From assembly GCA_934444645.1 (NCBI GenBank), contig CAKSCV010000001.1, positions 186,001-250,000 on the forward strand: DNA of 64,000 nucleotides. Reading direction: 5' to 3'. Shown here piece after piece: positions 1-9,810 of this stretch. Positions within the stretch are counted from its first letter, which is position 1; every line of letters starts with the position of its first letter. Below the pieces are notes generated by a model, which did no database searches, was not told where the DNA came from, and saw nothing but the letters and a program-made list of their open reading frames with translations. A program made the position numbers and the translations under genes. Origin of the DNA: an uncultured Eubacteriales bacterium. Lineage in GTDB: Bacteria; Bacillota; Clostridia; Oscillospirales; CAG-382.

Positions 1-2678
1 GCTTTTCAAGAGAAGAACGCTCCTTTAAGCTCGATATCAACAAAAACGAAATGCGTCCGGTCAAGGAGGAAGCTCCCGAATGGCGCACCCAGACGTTAAT
101 CGATTCACAGGCGTTTTACGATGAACCGTTTAAGTTTTATTTAACGGAAGGCAAGCATACCTTTGCTTTCGAATCTGCCAGCGAACCGCTTAAAATAGCT
201 TCGATCAAACTTCATAAAGCCGAAACGCTTCCGACGTATGAAGAATATCTTTCCTTACATAAAGATGCTCCCAAAGTAAGCGAAGACACCGTGATACGGA
301 TCCATGCGGAAACACCGCTTAAAACCTCTGAACAGGTTATTTACGCAATGAACGACCGTACCTCGGCCATCACCGATCCGCAGAGCACCGAGGCAACGCT
401 TCTTAACACCATCGGCGGCAACGGCGGAGACAAATGGAAAATTACCGGTCAGTGGATTGAATGGGATTTCGAAGTTCCCGAAACCGGTATGTATAAAATC
501 GTTCCGCGTTTTAAGCAGACGGTCAATGCCGGTCTTTTCTCCTCGCGTTCGATCAAGATCGACGGCGAGATCCCGTTTGCCGAAGCAAAAGCCTGCCAGT
601 TCAAATATAAGAGCGATTGGCAGACACAGGCTCTGACAGATGGCGAGACTGAGTTCTCCTTCTATCTTGAAAAAGGAAAGCATACCCTTCAGATGGAGGT
701 TGTCCTCGGAAAAATGTCCACGATCCTTCAAACGATCAACGACAGTACAGACCGCCTGAATGAATACTACCGCGAAATATTGATGATAACCGGTACAGAC
801 CCGGATGAGTATACCGACTATTCGTTCTCCAAGCTCATTCCGGAAGTGCTTCGCGGCATGAGAAACGAATCGGCATTACTTTATGATATGTCGGCGCAGC
901 TTGAAGAAACAATCGGTGAAAAAGGTGAAAACACCGTTATCCTTGACCGTGTGGCATACTTGCTTGACTTAATGGGCAACGACCAGGATAAGATCGCCGC
1001 CAACCTCTCCAACTACAAGAGCTATATCGGAAGCCTTGGTACTTGGCTTCTTACCACCACCTCTCAGCCGCTTCAGTTAGATTATATCCAGATTCAATCG
1101 GCTGAGAGAACGAAACTGCCGCAGGCGGAAGCCAACGCATGGCAGTCGATCAAACACGAAATTTCTTCCTTTATATCTTCGTTCTTTGTGGATTACAACT
1201 CCATGGGTTCAAGTACCGTTTATGACGAAAACGATCCGAACGCCATCGAAGTTTGGATCACCACCGGCCGTGACCAGGCGACAATTATGCGTCAGATGGT
1301 GGACGACAGCTTCGCCGCCGAATACGGTGTGTCGGTCAATCTGAAGCTGATTGCTGCCGGTACGCTTCTTCCGGCAACACTTGCCGGCAACGGCCCGGAT
1401 GTCTCCATGGATGCCGACCCGGTCGGCTTCGGTATCCGCAATGCGGTTATGCCGTTGAACTATTTTGAGAACACGGATAACTACATGGGCGATAACGTCA
1501 TGGGCTTCAGCGAGGTAAAGAAGCTGTTTAACGAGGAAACCTTCGTTCCGTTAACGGTTCTTGACCCGGATCGCCGCGAATTTGCCGACGGAAAAGATGT
1601 CCCGATCGCCGAAGACGGCGGTTCCGAATTCAAGGTCGTTAAGGGCGTCGAACGCAACGGTGTGGTTACCTACGGTCTCCCGTCTACGCTCGATTTCCCG
1701 ATGCTGTTCTATCGCAAAGATATTTTTGTTGAACTCGGCTTAGAGGTTCCGCAAACGTGGGATGATGTCGAAGATGTTATCCGTGCGCTTTCTGAAAACC
1801 AACTCGAAATGGGCTTTGCACAAACATTAACGCAGATTCGTATGTATCAGACCGGTGATGAGTGGTTCAAGTCATGCTACGATTATGAGGACATGGGCGA
1901 TACCATCGATCCGAACAGCCGTGCTTATCTGCGCACGGTCGGTATCGAAACCAATCTCGGCAGCAACGGCGCGCTCGATGCCTTCCAGCGCATGACCGAA
2001 TGGTTTACGCTTTACGGTCAGCCGGTTACGTTCGACTTCTCCAACCGTTTCCGCACCGGTGAGCTTCCGATCGGTATCGTAAGCTACACGCAGTACAACC
2101 AGCTGAAGGTTTTCGCTCCGGAAATCAGCGGTCTTTGGGAATTCGTTCAGCTGCCCGGCGTGGAACAGGCGGATGGCACCATTAATCATACCTCTCCGAT
2201 TACGGTCGGTGCGGTCATGATGATGAAGGATGCTGCCGATGACATTACAGCCGACCAAGACTATACGGATTCGCTCCGTGCACAAAACTCGTGGAAATAC
2301 CTCCAGTGGTGGGTGAGCACACCGACCCAAGAGCGTTTCGGTAAAGAGCAGGTCGCCATCATGGGTACGGCTGCAAAATACAATACGGCGAACGTTGAAG
2401 CTTTGAAAGGTCAGTCTTGGACAGCACAGGAAAAGAAAAATCTTGATCAGCAGTTCAAATCATTGAAAGGCACTCCTATGTCGCCCGGTAACTACATTGT
2501 CGCAAGATATACCAACTTCGCATTCTACAATGTCGTGAATGACGGAGAGGTTGCCTCCGAGGCAATGCGAGCTTATATCGACGATATCGATAACGAGCTT
2601 ACCCGTAAGCGTTCGGAATACGGCTTCTTGACGATGGATGAATATAAAGCCGATCTTGCCGCAAAAAACGCTGAATAA
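1..2678 (+). CDS. Carbohydrate ABC transporter substrate-binding protein, very large (5' partial)
   Basis: The frame is open from base 3 to the stop at 2678, and no signal peptide is visible, so the 5' end lies outside the window. Counting from the first in-window Met (base 51), residues about 5-65 and 90-245 look like beta-rich carbohydrate-binding (galactose-binding-like) modules; both contain a GKHT motif near their end (LTEGKHTF and LEKGKHTL). A helical spacer follows, and a family-1 solute-binding core fills about 400-875 (VWITTGRDQATIMRQMVDD, then LLPATLAGNGPDV). Typical family-1 binding proteins are about 400-450 residues, so this one is roughly double. It is the first in-window gene of a sugar ABC locus with the permeases at 2717-4532. 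An extracytoplasmic role binding an oligosaccharide is inferred; the sugar is unknown. Confidence 0.85.
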   Translation, partial: FSREERSFKLDINKNEMRPVKEEAPEWRTQTLIDSQAFYDEPFKFYLTEGKHTFAFESASEPLKIASIKLHKAETLPTYEEYLSLHKDAPKVSEDTVIRIHAETPLKTSEQVIYAMNDRTSAITDPQSTEATLLNTIGGNGGDKWKITGQWIEWDFEVPETGMYKIVPRFKQTVNAGLFSSRSIKIDGEIPFAEAKACQFKYKSDWQTQALTDGETEFSFYLEKGKHTLQMEVVLGKMSTILQTINDSTDRLNEYYREILMITGTDPDEYTDYSFSKLIPEVLRGMRNESALLYDMSAQLEETIGEKGENTVILDRVAYLLDLMGNDQDKIAANLSNYKSYIGSLGTWLLTTTSQPLQLDYIQIQSAERTKLPQAEANAWQSIKHEISSFISSFFVDYNSMGSSTVYDENDPNAIEVWITTGRDQATIMRQMVDDSFAAEYGVSVNLKLIAAGTLLPATLAGNGPDVSMDADPVGFGIRNAVMPLNYFENTDNYMGDNVMGFSEVKKLFNEETFVPLTVLDPDRREFADGKDVPIAEDGGSEFKVVKGVERNGVVTYGLPSTLDFPMLFYRKDIFVELGLEVPQTWDDVEDVIRALSENQLEMGFAQTLTQIRMYQTGDEWFKSCYDYEDMGDTIDPNSRAYLRTVGIETNLGSNGALDAFQRMTEWFTLYGQPVTFDFSNRFRTGELPIGIVSYTQYNQLKVFAPEISGLWEFVQLPGVEQADGTINHTSPITVGAVMMMKDAADDITADQDYTDSLRAQNSWKYLQWWVSTPTQERFGKEQVAIMGTAAKYNTANVEALKGQSWTAQEKKNLDQQFKSLKGTPMSPGNYIVARYTNFAFYNVVNDGEVASEAMRAYIDDIDNELTRKRSEYGFLTMDEYKADLAAKNAE

Positions 2679-2716
2679 GACACAATTATTAAAGGATAAA
2701 TCGAGGAGTGAATTCA

Positions 2717-3667
2717 ATGTCTGAAAAGGTCAGTGCCCAACAGGCACCAAAACTCAGAAAGGATATGACAAAGTGGCAGTGGACTCTCCGTGAAATGAAG
2801 ATTCATAAGGCCGGCTACTTCATGGTAGCACCGTATTATTTGATCTTTATGCTGTTCACGGTTGTGCCGGTTGTCGTGTCGCTTCTTCTCAGCTTCACGC
2901 AGTTCAATATGTTAGAAATGCCGATCTTCGTCGGTATGGACAATTACATTCGTCTGCTTCTTGACGATGATATTTTCCTTAAGGCTTGCAGCAATACGCT
3001 GATTTTTGCAACCATGACAGGCCCGGTTTCCTATTTACTGTGCTTGATGTTTGCGTGGTTCATCAACGAGCTGACGCCGAGGATTCGTGCCGTCGTAACG
3101 CTTATCTTCTACGCACCGAGCATTTCCGGACAGGTCTACCTCATTTGGCAGACGCTGTTCTCCAGTGACCAGTACGGCTGGGTCAACGGTACGTTAATGA
3201 AGTTAGGTGTTATTTCCAGTCCGATCCTGTGGTTCCAGGATACCGATTATATTATGGGTCTTGTTATCATGGTCGCTTTGTGGACTTCGCTTGGTACTTC
3301 GTTCCTTTCGTTTATCGCTGGCTTCCAGGTCGTGGATAAATCGCTGTACGAAGCTGCCGCTGTGGACGGTATCAAGAACCGTTGGCAGGAGCTTTGGTTC
3401 GTCACGCTTCCGGTTATGAAAAACCAGATGATGTTCGCGGCGATCATGTCGATCACCGGTTCGTTCGGCTTCGGTGCAGTCGTTACCGCACTCTGCGGTT
3501 TCCCCAGCGTCGATTATGCCGCTCATACCATCATGCACCACTTGGAGGACTACGGTAACCAACGTTGGGAAGTCGGATATGCTTCGGCAATCGCAACCAT
3601 CCTGTTTGCCATCATGATCGGTGCAAACGTCTTAGTCAACAGAATGCTGTCGAAGGTGGGTAAATGA
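2717..3667 (+). CDS. Sugar ABC transporter permease, MalF/UgpA type
   Basis: Integral membrane permease of the binding-protein-dependent sugar family. After a charged N-terminus (to about residue 30) there are six or so hydrophobic segments, and the EAA cytoplasmic loop that contacts the ATPase is seen as YEAAAVDGIKNRWQ. The ATG at 2717 is preferred over the GTG at 2708, because GAGGAG (2703-2708) sits 8 bases before the ATG. It follows the binding-protein gene by about 40 bases and is separated from the next permease by one base, so all three are likely co-transcribed. Together they would form the membrane channel of one importer; no ATPase gene is nearby. Confidence 0.9.
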   Translation: MSEKVSAQQAPKLRKDMTKWQWTLREMKIHKAGYFMVAPYYLIFMLFTVVPVVVSLLLSFTQFNMLEMPIFVGMDNYIRLLLDDDIFLKACSNTLIFATMTGPVSYLLCLMFAWFINELTPRIRAVVTLIFYAPSISGQVYLIWQTLFSSDQYGWVNGTLMKLGVISSPILWFQDTDYIMGLVIMVALWTSLGTSFLSFIAGFQVVDKSLYEAAAVDGIKNRWQELWFVTLPVMKNQMMFAAIMSITGSFGFGAVVTALCGFPSVDYAAHTIMHHLEDYGNQRWEVGYASAIATILFAIMIGANVLVNRMLSKVGK

Positions 3668-3668
3668 T

Positions 3669-4532
3669 ATGAAATTCAAAATCAAAAAACGTTCATTTAA
3701 CCGCTCGGTCGGCGGCGATATCGGTATCAATATACTGCTTATTATTTTCGGTGCATTCATGTTTCTTCCTATGGTCTATGCGATTTCGCAGTCCTTAAAG
3801 CCACTTGACGAACTGTGGATGTTCCCGCCGCGTTTCTTGGTGCAGAACCCGAGTCTTAAAAACTTCCAAGAGCTGTTTCGCCTGATGAGCGAAAGCTGGG
3901 TTCCGTTCTCGCGTTACATATTTAATACCGCATTTGTTTCGGTTGCCGGCACCGGCGGACACTTGCTCTTTGCTTCGCTTGCAGCGTATGCCATGACAAA
4001 GATCAACTTCCCGGGCCGCAAGGGAATGTTCCAACTCGTTTATTATTCCCTTATGTTTAACGCCACGGTTACCGCTCTTTCCAACTTCATCATCATGTCG
4101 GCCTTCCACATGATTGATACCTATTGGTCGCTCATCATCCCGGCCTTCGGTCAGACACTCGGCTTCTACCTTATGCGCCAGTTTATGGAGACCACCGTTC
4201 CGGAAGTCGTTCTTGAATCGGCGCGTTTGGACGGCGCAAAGGAACTGACTATCTATTGGCGTATCGTTATGCCGATGGTTAAACCGGCATGGTTAACCCT
4301 TATTGTGTACTGCTTCCAAGGCCTTTGGAACAGCGGTACCTCCGTGTACATTTACAGTGAAGAGCTCAAAACATTTAACTACGCCATTCAGCAGATTCTC
4401 GCCGGCGGTATCGTTCGTTCGGGTGCAGCTGCCGCAGCAACGGTTATCATGATGCTTGTTCCGGTTACGGTATTCGTTATCACGCAGAGCAACATTATTG
4501 AAACGATGGCAAGTTCCGGTTTGAAAGACTAA
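3669..4532 (+). CDS. Carbohydrate ABC transporter permease, MalG/UgpE type
   Basis: A 287-residue second permease subunit. Six hydrophobic segments are apparent, beginning with a helix near residues 20-40 (IGINILLIIFGAFMFLPMV). The EAA loop reads VVLESARLDGAKELTIYWRIVMP, where the first residues replace the usual EAA but keep the conserved G. The start ATG is one base after the stop of the previous permease, with GGTGGG just upstream, so translation is probably coupled. It pairs with the 2717 gene to make the heterodimeric transmembrane channel. Confidence 0.9.
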   Translation: MKFKIKKRSFNRSVGGDIGINILLIIFGAFMFLPMVYAISQSLKPLDELWMFPPRFLVQNPSLKNFQELFRLMSESWVPFSRYIFNTAFVSVAGTGGHLLFASLAAYAMTKINFPGRKGMFQLVYYSLMFNATVTALSNFIIMSAFHMIDTYWSLIIPAFGQTLGFYLMRQFMETTVPEVVLESARLDGAKELTIYWRIVMPMVKPAWLTLIVYCFQGLWNSGTSVYIYSEELKTFNYAIQQILAGGIVRSGAAAAATVIMMLVPVTVFVITQSNIIETMASSGLKD

Positions 4533-4546
4533 GGAGGAATGTGACA

Positions 4547-6775
4547 ATGAAAAAACTGAAGCGTGTATTTCTCCTTGCCGCCTGCTTGCTTATGATTGTA
4601 TCAAGCATTCCGGTCGGTGCCATTATCCCGTATTCCACGTATACCTACGATATCGACGGAAACTATGTCGAATCGCCGCACGCCTATGTGCCGTATGAAA
4701 CCATCAGCTCCGCGTCTCTTGGCCTTGAAACACCGATAAACGAACCGTATGATTTCTGTATCGGCAAACGTTTCATTAAAGAAACCGGCAAAGACAAGTT
4801 TACCAGCGAATGGGACGGAATGATCTATATCGCTGACGGCGGCGATACGCCGCGTGTCATCGCCATCAAGTATGACTTCGATACCTGCACGTATTCCTAT
4901 GAATACGAAATGACCTCGTTCGTCAACAACTGGGGCGTGCCGGACAGCATCTCCACACCGCGCGGCTTGTATGCAACCGATTCCGAGTTGTATGTTTGCG
5001 ATACAGATGCTGCCCGCATCCTCGTGTTCTCGACGGTGGATACCGATGAGTACAAACGCGGCGATTTCATCCGCATCATCGAAGAACCGAAGAGCGAAGT
5101 TTTCCCGGATGACCACATCTATAAGCCGATCGCAGTTGCTGTCGGTACCTCCGGTTATATCTACGTCGTTTCTTCGACTACCTATCAGGGTATCATTTCC
5201 ATGAACCATGAAGGTAAGTTCACCGGCTTCTTGGGTACGCAGACCCAGTCCATGTCCCTTATGGATATGATCTGGCGCCGCTTCCAGACCGCCGAACAGA
5301 GAAAACAGTCGATCACGACCGTTACCCTTGAGTTCAACAACATCAATATCGATGAACAGGGCTTCGTGTATGCAACGACCGCTTCCATTTCCGAAGAAGA
5401 TTTGACAAGCGCCATCAACTCCAAAAGCTCTGACAGCAAGTATTCGCCGACAAAGAAGCTCAATCCGAGCGGTAAAGACGTTATGAAGCGTACCGGCTTC
5501 TATCCGCCGGTCGGTGAAATCAACTTCACGACCACGGCAACCGTTACGCCGAACTTCACCATTACCGGTCCGTCGACCATCGTTGACGTGGCTCTCGGCC
5601 CGGAAGGCACTTGGTCGGTCATTGACCAAAAGCGTCAGCGAATCTTCACCTACGATGAAGACGGAAACCTGCTCTTCGCTTTCGGCGATAAGGGCAGCCA
5701 GCTCGGTAACTTAACGACGGTTCAGGCAATCGACTATGCCGGTACCAATATGCTGGTGCTTGACAAGGAAAACGATAACATTACCGTGTTTAAGCGCACC
5801 TCTTACGGCGATGAGCTTGTGCAGGTTTTGGCTCTTCAGAGAAACCGTGAGTACGACAAGGCCGCCGAACACTGGGAAAACATCTTACAGAGAAACTCCA
5901 ACTTCGATATGTCCTACATCGGCATCGGTCAGAGCTTGACCAGCCAAGGCAAGTATAGAGAAGCTATGGATTCCTTTAAGTATGCTTACGATACCGAGCA
6001 TTATTCGGAAGCTTACCAGCACGTTCGTAAAGCATGGGTTGAAAAATACGCACTCATCGTGCCGGTCGTTGTCATTGCCTTCTTCTGGCTGATCGGAAAG
6101 ATCTTCGGCTATGCCAAGAAGGTCAACGTGGCAGGGCAGGTGATGAAGCCAAAGAGAAGCCTCAAAGAAGAATATCTGTATGGCTTCCATGTTATGTTCC
6201 ATCCGTTTGACGGCTTTTGGGATATCAAACATGAAAAACGCGCTTCTCCCAAGGGTGCTACGTTTATTCTCGCGATTACCATTATTACCTACATCTATTC
6301 CTTGATCGGAAAAGCATATCTTATCGATCCGCATCCGGCGGATATGAATGTGCTGCTTTCGGCCGTTGCAATTCTCCTGCCGATCCTTTTGTGGGTCGTT
6401 GCCAACTGGTGCTTGACGACCTTGTTTGACGGCGAAGGCAGTATGAAGGATATCTACATTGCTACCTGCTATTCGCTGTTCCCGCTGCCGGCGTTCTTGG
6501 TAATTACGACACTTCTTTCCAACATCGTTACCTTGAACGAAGCACCGATCCTTTCGCTTGCAATGAACGTTGCGTTCTTCTGGGTAGGCTTCTTACTGTT
6601 TTTTGGTACGATGGTTATCCACGATTATACGCTGTTCAAAAACATATTAACCACACTTGCCACGATAGTCGGTATGGCGTTTATCATGTTTATCGGCGTG
6701 CTGTTCTCCAGCCTTATCGGAAAGATTATCTCTTTCATCGCCGGTATCGTTTCCGAATTATCGTATCGAATGTAG
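4547..6775 (+). CDS. Secreted beta-propeller/TPR protein with Yip1-like membrane domain
   Basis: A 742-residue protein starting at the ATG at 4547, 9 bases after AGGAGG (4532-4537); the GTG at 4541 is less well spaced. A signal peptide (KKLKRVFLLAACLLMIVSS) precedes an NHL-like propeller (about residues 60-430, recurring patterns such as GFVYATT, GTWSVIDQKRQRIFTYDEDGNLLFAFG). About two TPR-like helical hairpins follow (about 440-510), then a transmembrane helix near 510-530, and a C-terminal multi-helix Yip1-type domain (about 570-740). The expected topology is propeller and TPRs outside and the C-terminal helices in the membrane. It lies between two sugar permease pairs. Its function is unknown; a sensor or docking protein for the importer is an inference from position. 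Confidence 0.75.
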   Translation: MKKLKRVFLLAACLLMIVSSIPVGAIIPYSTYTYDIDGNYVESPHAYVPYETISSASLGLETPINEPYDFCIGKRFIKETGKDKFTSEWDGMIYIADGGDTPRVIAIKYDFDTCTYSYEYEMTSFVNNWGVPDSISTPRGLYATDSELYVCDTDAARILVFSTVDTDEYKRGDFIRIIEEPKSEVFPDDHIYKPIAVAVGTSGYIYVVSSTTYQGIISMNHEGKFTGFLGTQTQSMSLMDMIWRRFQTAEQRKQSITTVTLEFNNINIDEQGFVYATTASISEEDLTSAINSKSSDSKYSPTKKLNPSGKDVMKRTGFYPPVGEINFTTTATVTPNFTITGPSTIVDVALGPEGTWSVIDQKRQRIFTYDEDGNLLFAFGDKGSQLGNLTTVQAIDYAGTNMLVLDKENDNITVFKRTSYGDELVQVLALQRNREYDKAAEHWENILQRNSNFDMSYIGIGQSLTSQGKYREAMDSFKYAYDTEHYSEAYQHVRKAWVEKYALIVPVVVIAFFWLIGKIFGYAKKVNVAGQVMKPKRSLKEEYLYGFHVMFHPFDGFWDIKHEKRASPKGATFILAITIITYIYSLIGKAYLIDPHPADMNVLLSAVAILLPILLWVVANWCLTTLFDGEGSMKDIYIATCYSLFPLPAFLVITTLLSNIVTLNEAPILSLAMNVAFFWVGFLLFFGTMVIHDYTLFKNILTTLATIVGMAFIMFIGVLFSSLIGKIISFIAGIVSELSYRM

Positions 6776-6791
6776 CGAAAGGAGTAACACA

Positions 6792-9700
6792 ATGAAGGCA
6801 CAAAAACTTGTAATCTATTTTCTTTCGCTTGTGATGATTTTGTCTGCCTTTGCGCCGCTTGCAACCGTATCCGTGTTTGCAGCCGACGACGATAAAAAAG
6901 ACGAACAAACCGCAGAAGAGGAAACTTACGATTATCTCGGCAAACCGTTTGCGAGCGATAAAGCAAAGCTTGCAACCATGACGCTTTATTACGAAACCGA
7001 TGATTATGCCATCTACGGCTTGGAGGAAACCGGTGAAGTCGGCTTGCTTGTCAAAGCAACCGGTCAGATCCTGCTCACCAATCCGTATGACGCGGCATCC
7101 TCCAAATCGTCGGAAGCCGTAAAACAGCAGCTTCTTTCGCAGATTATCCTTACCTACAGCGACAATGCCGGAACCATCGTCAGCTTAAACAGCTTTGCCG
7201 ACGCAGCGTTTGCTTCGGACGAAACCAAGCAGATCCATATGTCGGCAACGCGTACCGGTCTTCGCGTGGAATACACCATCGGTCGCGAGGCTGTCAAATA
7301 CATCGTTCCGCGCCAGATCGAAAAAGAAGCGTTTGAAAAAAATATTCTTCCGTATTTCGAAGAAGGCTCCAGAGTGTATAAAAAGCTTACCACTTATTAC
7401 AGCTTGAAGGATCCGAACGCCCCCGGCCAGTCTGCCGCAACGGTTGAATCCATAAAACTGAAATGGCCGATCACCGAAAAGTATGCTATCTATGTATTGG
7501 ATACCGGCGTCGGCAACCGCGAAATGCTTGAACTCGAAGGCTATATCAAGGGCACGTATTACGACGAGTATTCCAAAGTGGAAGAAATGTACGAAATGCT
7601 CGACTATGTCGACACTTCCGCCGCACCGGCACTCTTCCGGTTCGCGATCGAGTACAGCATCGATGACTTAGGCCTTTCCATTCGTATGCCGGCCAGCAGC
7701 ATTCGCTACGATTCTTCGAACTATACGCTCGAAAGCGTCAAATTCCTGCCATATTTCTGCGCCGGAAGCAATCAGAACACCGGCTTTACCATGATCCCGG
7801 ACGGCTCCGGTACGATCACGCGCTTTGAGGATATCGGCAACAAGGCCTTTACCTTGACCGGTAAGCTTTACGGCAGAGATTATTCCTTCCATTCCATTTC
7901 CGGCAGCTATCAGGAAACCATGCGTTTGCCGGCTTTCGGTGTCATGGAAACCAAGCCCGTTGCACCGGAAATAACCGTCGACGAAACGCCGGCAGCCGAT
8001 GAAACGGCGGATACTGCCGACACGACGGAAGAAACCGCGACTGCTGACGAAACCGCAACCGCCGATGAAACGACGACTGCTGACGAAACCGCAGCTGCCG
8101 ATGAAACGGCGACCGACGATACCAAAGAAGCGGACGGCGATACTGCGGCTCTCCCGGCAACCGACGAAGAAACGCCTGTTGTGACGGAAGAACCTGCGGA
8201 TACCGCGGAACCTGTGGATACCGCCGATGCGGTTGACGCGGCTGATACCGCTGAAAACACTGAAACCGTGACCGCCGGTTACGTCGCTTATCTTGTCGAA
8301 GGCGATGCCATGGCGGAAATCACCGCAGACCACGGCGGTACGGTTCACAAGTACAGCTCGGTTTACACCACGTTCTATCCCAAGCCGAACGACTCCTACG
8401 TCCTTGAAGGCATTTCCACAAGCGGCTCAGCCAACTGGACGGTTCACAGCGACAGACGCTATACCGGAAACTATACGCTTCGTATTTTCCCGATTACCGG
8501 CGACGGCTGTGACTACAATGACATGGCTGAAGAAATCCGCAACTATTTAATTGAAAACGGAACCTTTACAAAAATCGCCAAGGGCGATGAAACGACGGAT
8601 GATGTTCCGCTGTATCTCGAACCCTTCGGTACGATCAAAACAACGCAAAAAGTGATCGGCTTCCCGGTGGATGTTCAAATGCCGCTTACGACCTTTGAAC
8701 AAACACAGGATATGCTGACCGAGCTTGCCGATAACGGCGTGCACAACGTCAATGTCAAGCTTACCGGTTGGTACAACGGCGGTCTTCGCCATACCGTTCC
8801 GGCAAAGATCAAGATCGAAAAAGCCATCGGCGGCAAGAAGGGCTTCGAAAAGTTAGCTGCATATGCAAACGAGAACGGCGTCGGTCTCTATCCGGATTTC
8901 GATTTCGTTTATGTGCATAAGCTTGATAACTTCGACGGCTTCAACTACAAGAAGGATTCCGTCAAAACCATCGATAACCGCAGTGCCGTCTACCGTGAAT
9001 ACAACGATTTGTATCAGGGCTTCAATGAAAAAGGTGCGCTCATCATTTCGCCGACTTCGATGAATAAATTCTACGACAAAGTTCGTAAGGATATCATGAA
9101 GTTAAACACCAAGGGCATTTCCGTTTCGACGCTCGGTTCAGAACTCAGTTCCGACCATAATGAAGACTATACGCTTAACCGCGAAGATGTCAAAACGATG
9201 GTAACCAATACGTTAGCTGAAATGAAAGCGGACAATGGCAGCCTGATGGTGGAGGGCGGTAACGCCTACACCTTGCCCTATGTGGATCATGTGCTTGACG
9301 TTTCTCTCGACAGCAGCTTGAATATCAATACCAGCGAATCGATTCCGTTTGTCGGCATGGTTCTTCACGGCAACGTTGAATTTGCCGGCAGTGCCATCAA
9401 CTTGGACGGCGACTACGATTACAGTGTGTTAAAGGCCATTGAAAACGGCGCAAACCTCTATTTCATTCTTTCGAAGCAAAATACGTCCGAACTCAAGCAG
9501 TTCACACGGTTCAGCCGTTACTACGCAATAGGCTTCGATATCTGGAAGGATGATTTGATTTCGACCTATAACGAGTTCAATGACGCGATGAAGCAGGTGA
9601 AATACTCCTACATCACGCATCATGAAACACTTGAAACGCGTGTGGTCAAGGTGGTTTACGAAAACGGCGTCGGCTTCATTCTCAACTATAACACACATCC

Positions 9701-9797
9701 GGTTGAGTTTGACGGTCAAACCGTCGAAGCAATGAGCTTTATACAGATTACGGATACGGATGACGGCGCAAACGTTGCGTTGTCGTCCGAGAACTAA
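6792..9797 (+). CDS. Large secreted DUF5696-type protein
   Basis: A 1001-residue protein with a clear signal peptide (hydrophobic residues 5-30, cleavage expected near VFAAD). AAAGGAG lies 7 bases before the ATG. The N-terminal 370 residues and C-terminal 450 residues resemble the uncharacterised DUF5696 family that accompanies sugar ABC permeases in Firmicutes; I recognise this from context and overall pattern, not from a search. Residues about 395-490 are a low-complexity tract of Thr-Ala-Asp-Glu repeats. The C-terminal part (from about 610) has a barrel-like alternation and acidic residues (YPDFDFVYVH) that could suit a carbohydrate-active fold. It lies 17 bases after the Yip1-type gene and 14 before the second permease pair. 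A role in glycan binding or cleavage feeding the importer is inference. Confidence 0.7.
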   Translation: MKAQKLVIYFLSLVMILSAFAPLATVSVFAADDDKKDEQTAEEETYDYLGKPFASDKAKLATMTLYYETDDYAIYGLEETGEVGLLVKATGQILLTNPYDAASSKSSEAVKQQLLSQIILTYSDNAGTIVSLNSFADAAFASDETKQIHMSATRTGLRVEYTIGREAVKYIVPRQIEKEAFEKNILPYFEEGSRVYKKLTTYYSLKDPNAPGQSAATVESIKLKWPITEKYAIYVLDTGVGNREMLELEGYIKGTYYDEYSKVEEMYEMLDYVDTSAAPALFRFAIEYSIDDLGLSIRMPASSIRYDSSNYTLESVKFLPYFCAGSNQNTGFTMIPDGSGTITRFEDIGNKAFTLTGKLYGRDYSFHSISGSYQETMRLPAFGVMETKPVAPEITVDETPAADETADTADTTEETATADETATADETTTADETAAADETATDDTKEADGDTAALPATDEETPVVTEEPADTAEPVDTADAVDAADTAENTETVTAGYVAYLVEGDAMAEITADHGGTVHKYSSVYTTFYPKPNDSYVLEGISTSGSANWTVHSDRRYTGNYTLRIFPITGDGCDYNDMAEEIRNYLIENGTFTKIAKGDETTDDVPLYLEPFGTIKTTQKVIGFPVDVQMPLTTFEQTQDMLTELADNGVHNVNVKLTGWYNGGLRHTVPAKIKIEKAIGGKKGFEKLAAYANENGVGLYPDFDFVYVHKLDNFDGFNYKKDSVKTIDNRSAVYREYNDLYQGFNEKGALIISPTSMNKFYDKVRKDIMKLNTKGISVSTLGSELSSDHNEDYTLNREDVKTMVTNTLAEMKADNGSLMVEGGNAYTLPYVDHVLDVSLDSSLNINTSESIPFVGMVLHGNVEFAGSAINLDGDYDYSVLKAIENGANLYFILSKQNTSELKQFTRFSRYYAIGFDIWKDDLISTYNEFNDAMKQVKYSYITHHETLETRVVKVVYENGVGFILNYNTHPVEFDGQTVEAMSFIQITDTDDGANVALSSEN

Positions 9798-9810
9798 GGA
9801 AGGGGCGTGA

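Noticed and set aside
4601..5629. Long open frame (342 codons) on the minus strand inside the propeller protein gene
   Set aside because: It is antisense to a gene with signal peptide, ribosome site and recognisable domains; its composition is Arg/Gly/Ile-rich as in reverse-frame shadows and it has no ribosome site.
7668..8348. Minus-strand frame of 226 codons opposite the DUF5696-type repeat tract
   Set aside because: It is the reverse reading of the Thr-Ala-Asp-Glu repeats (Phe/Arg/Gly-rich), with no start signals.
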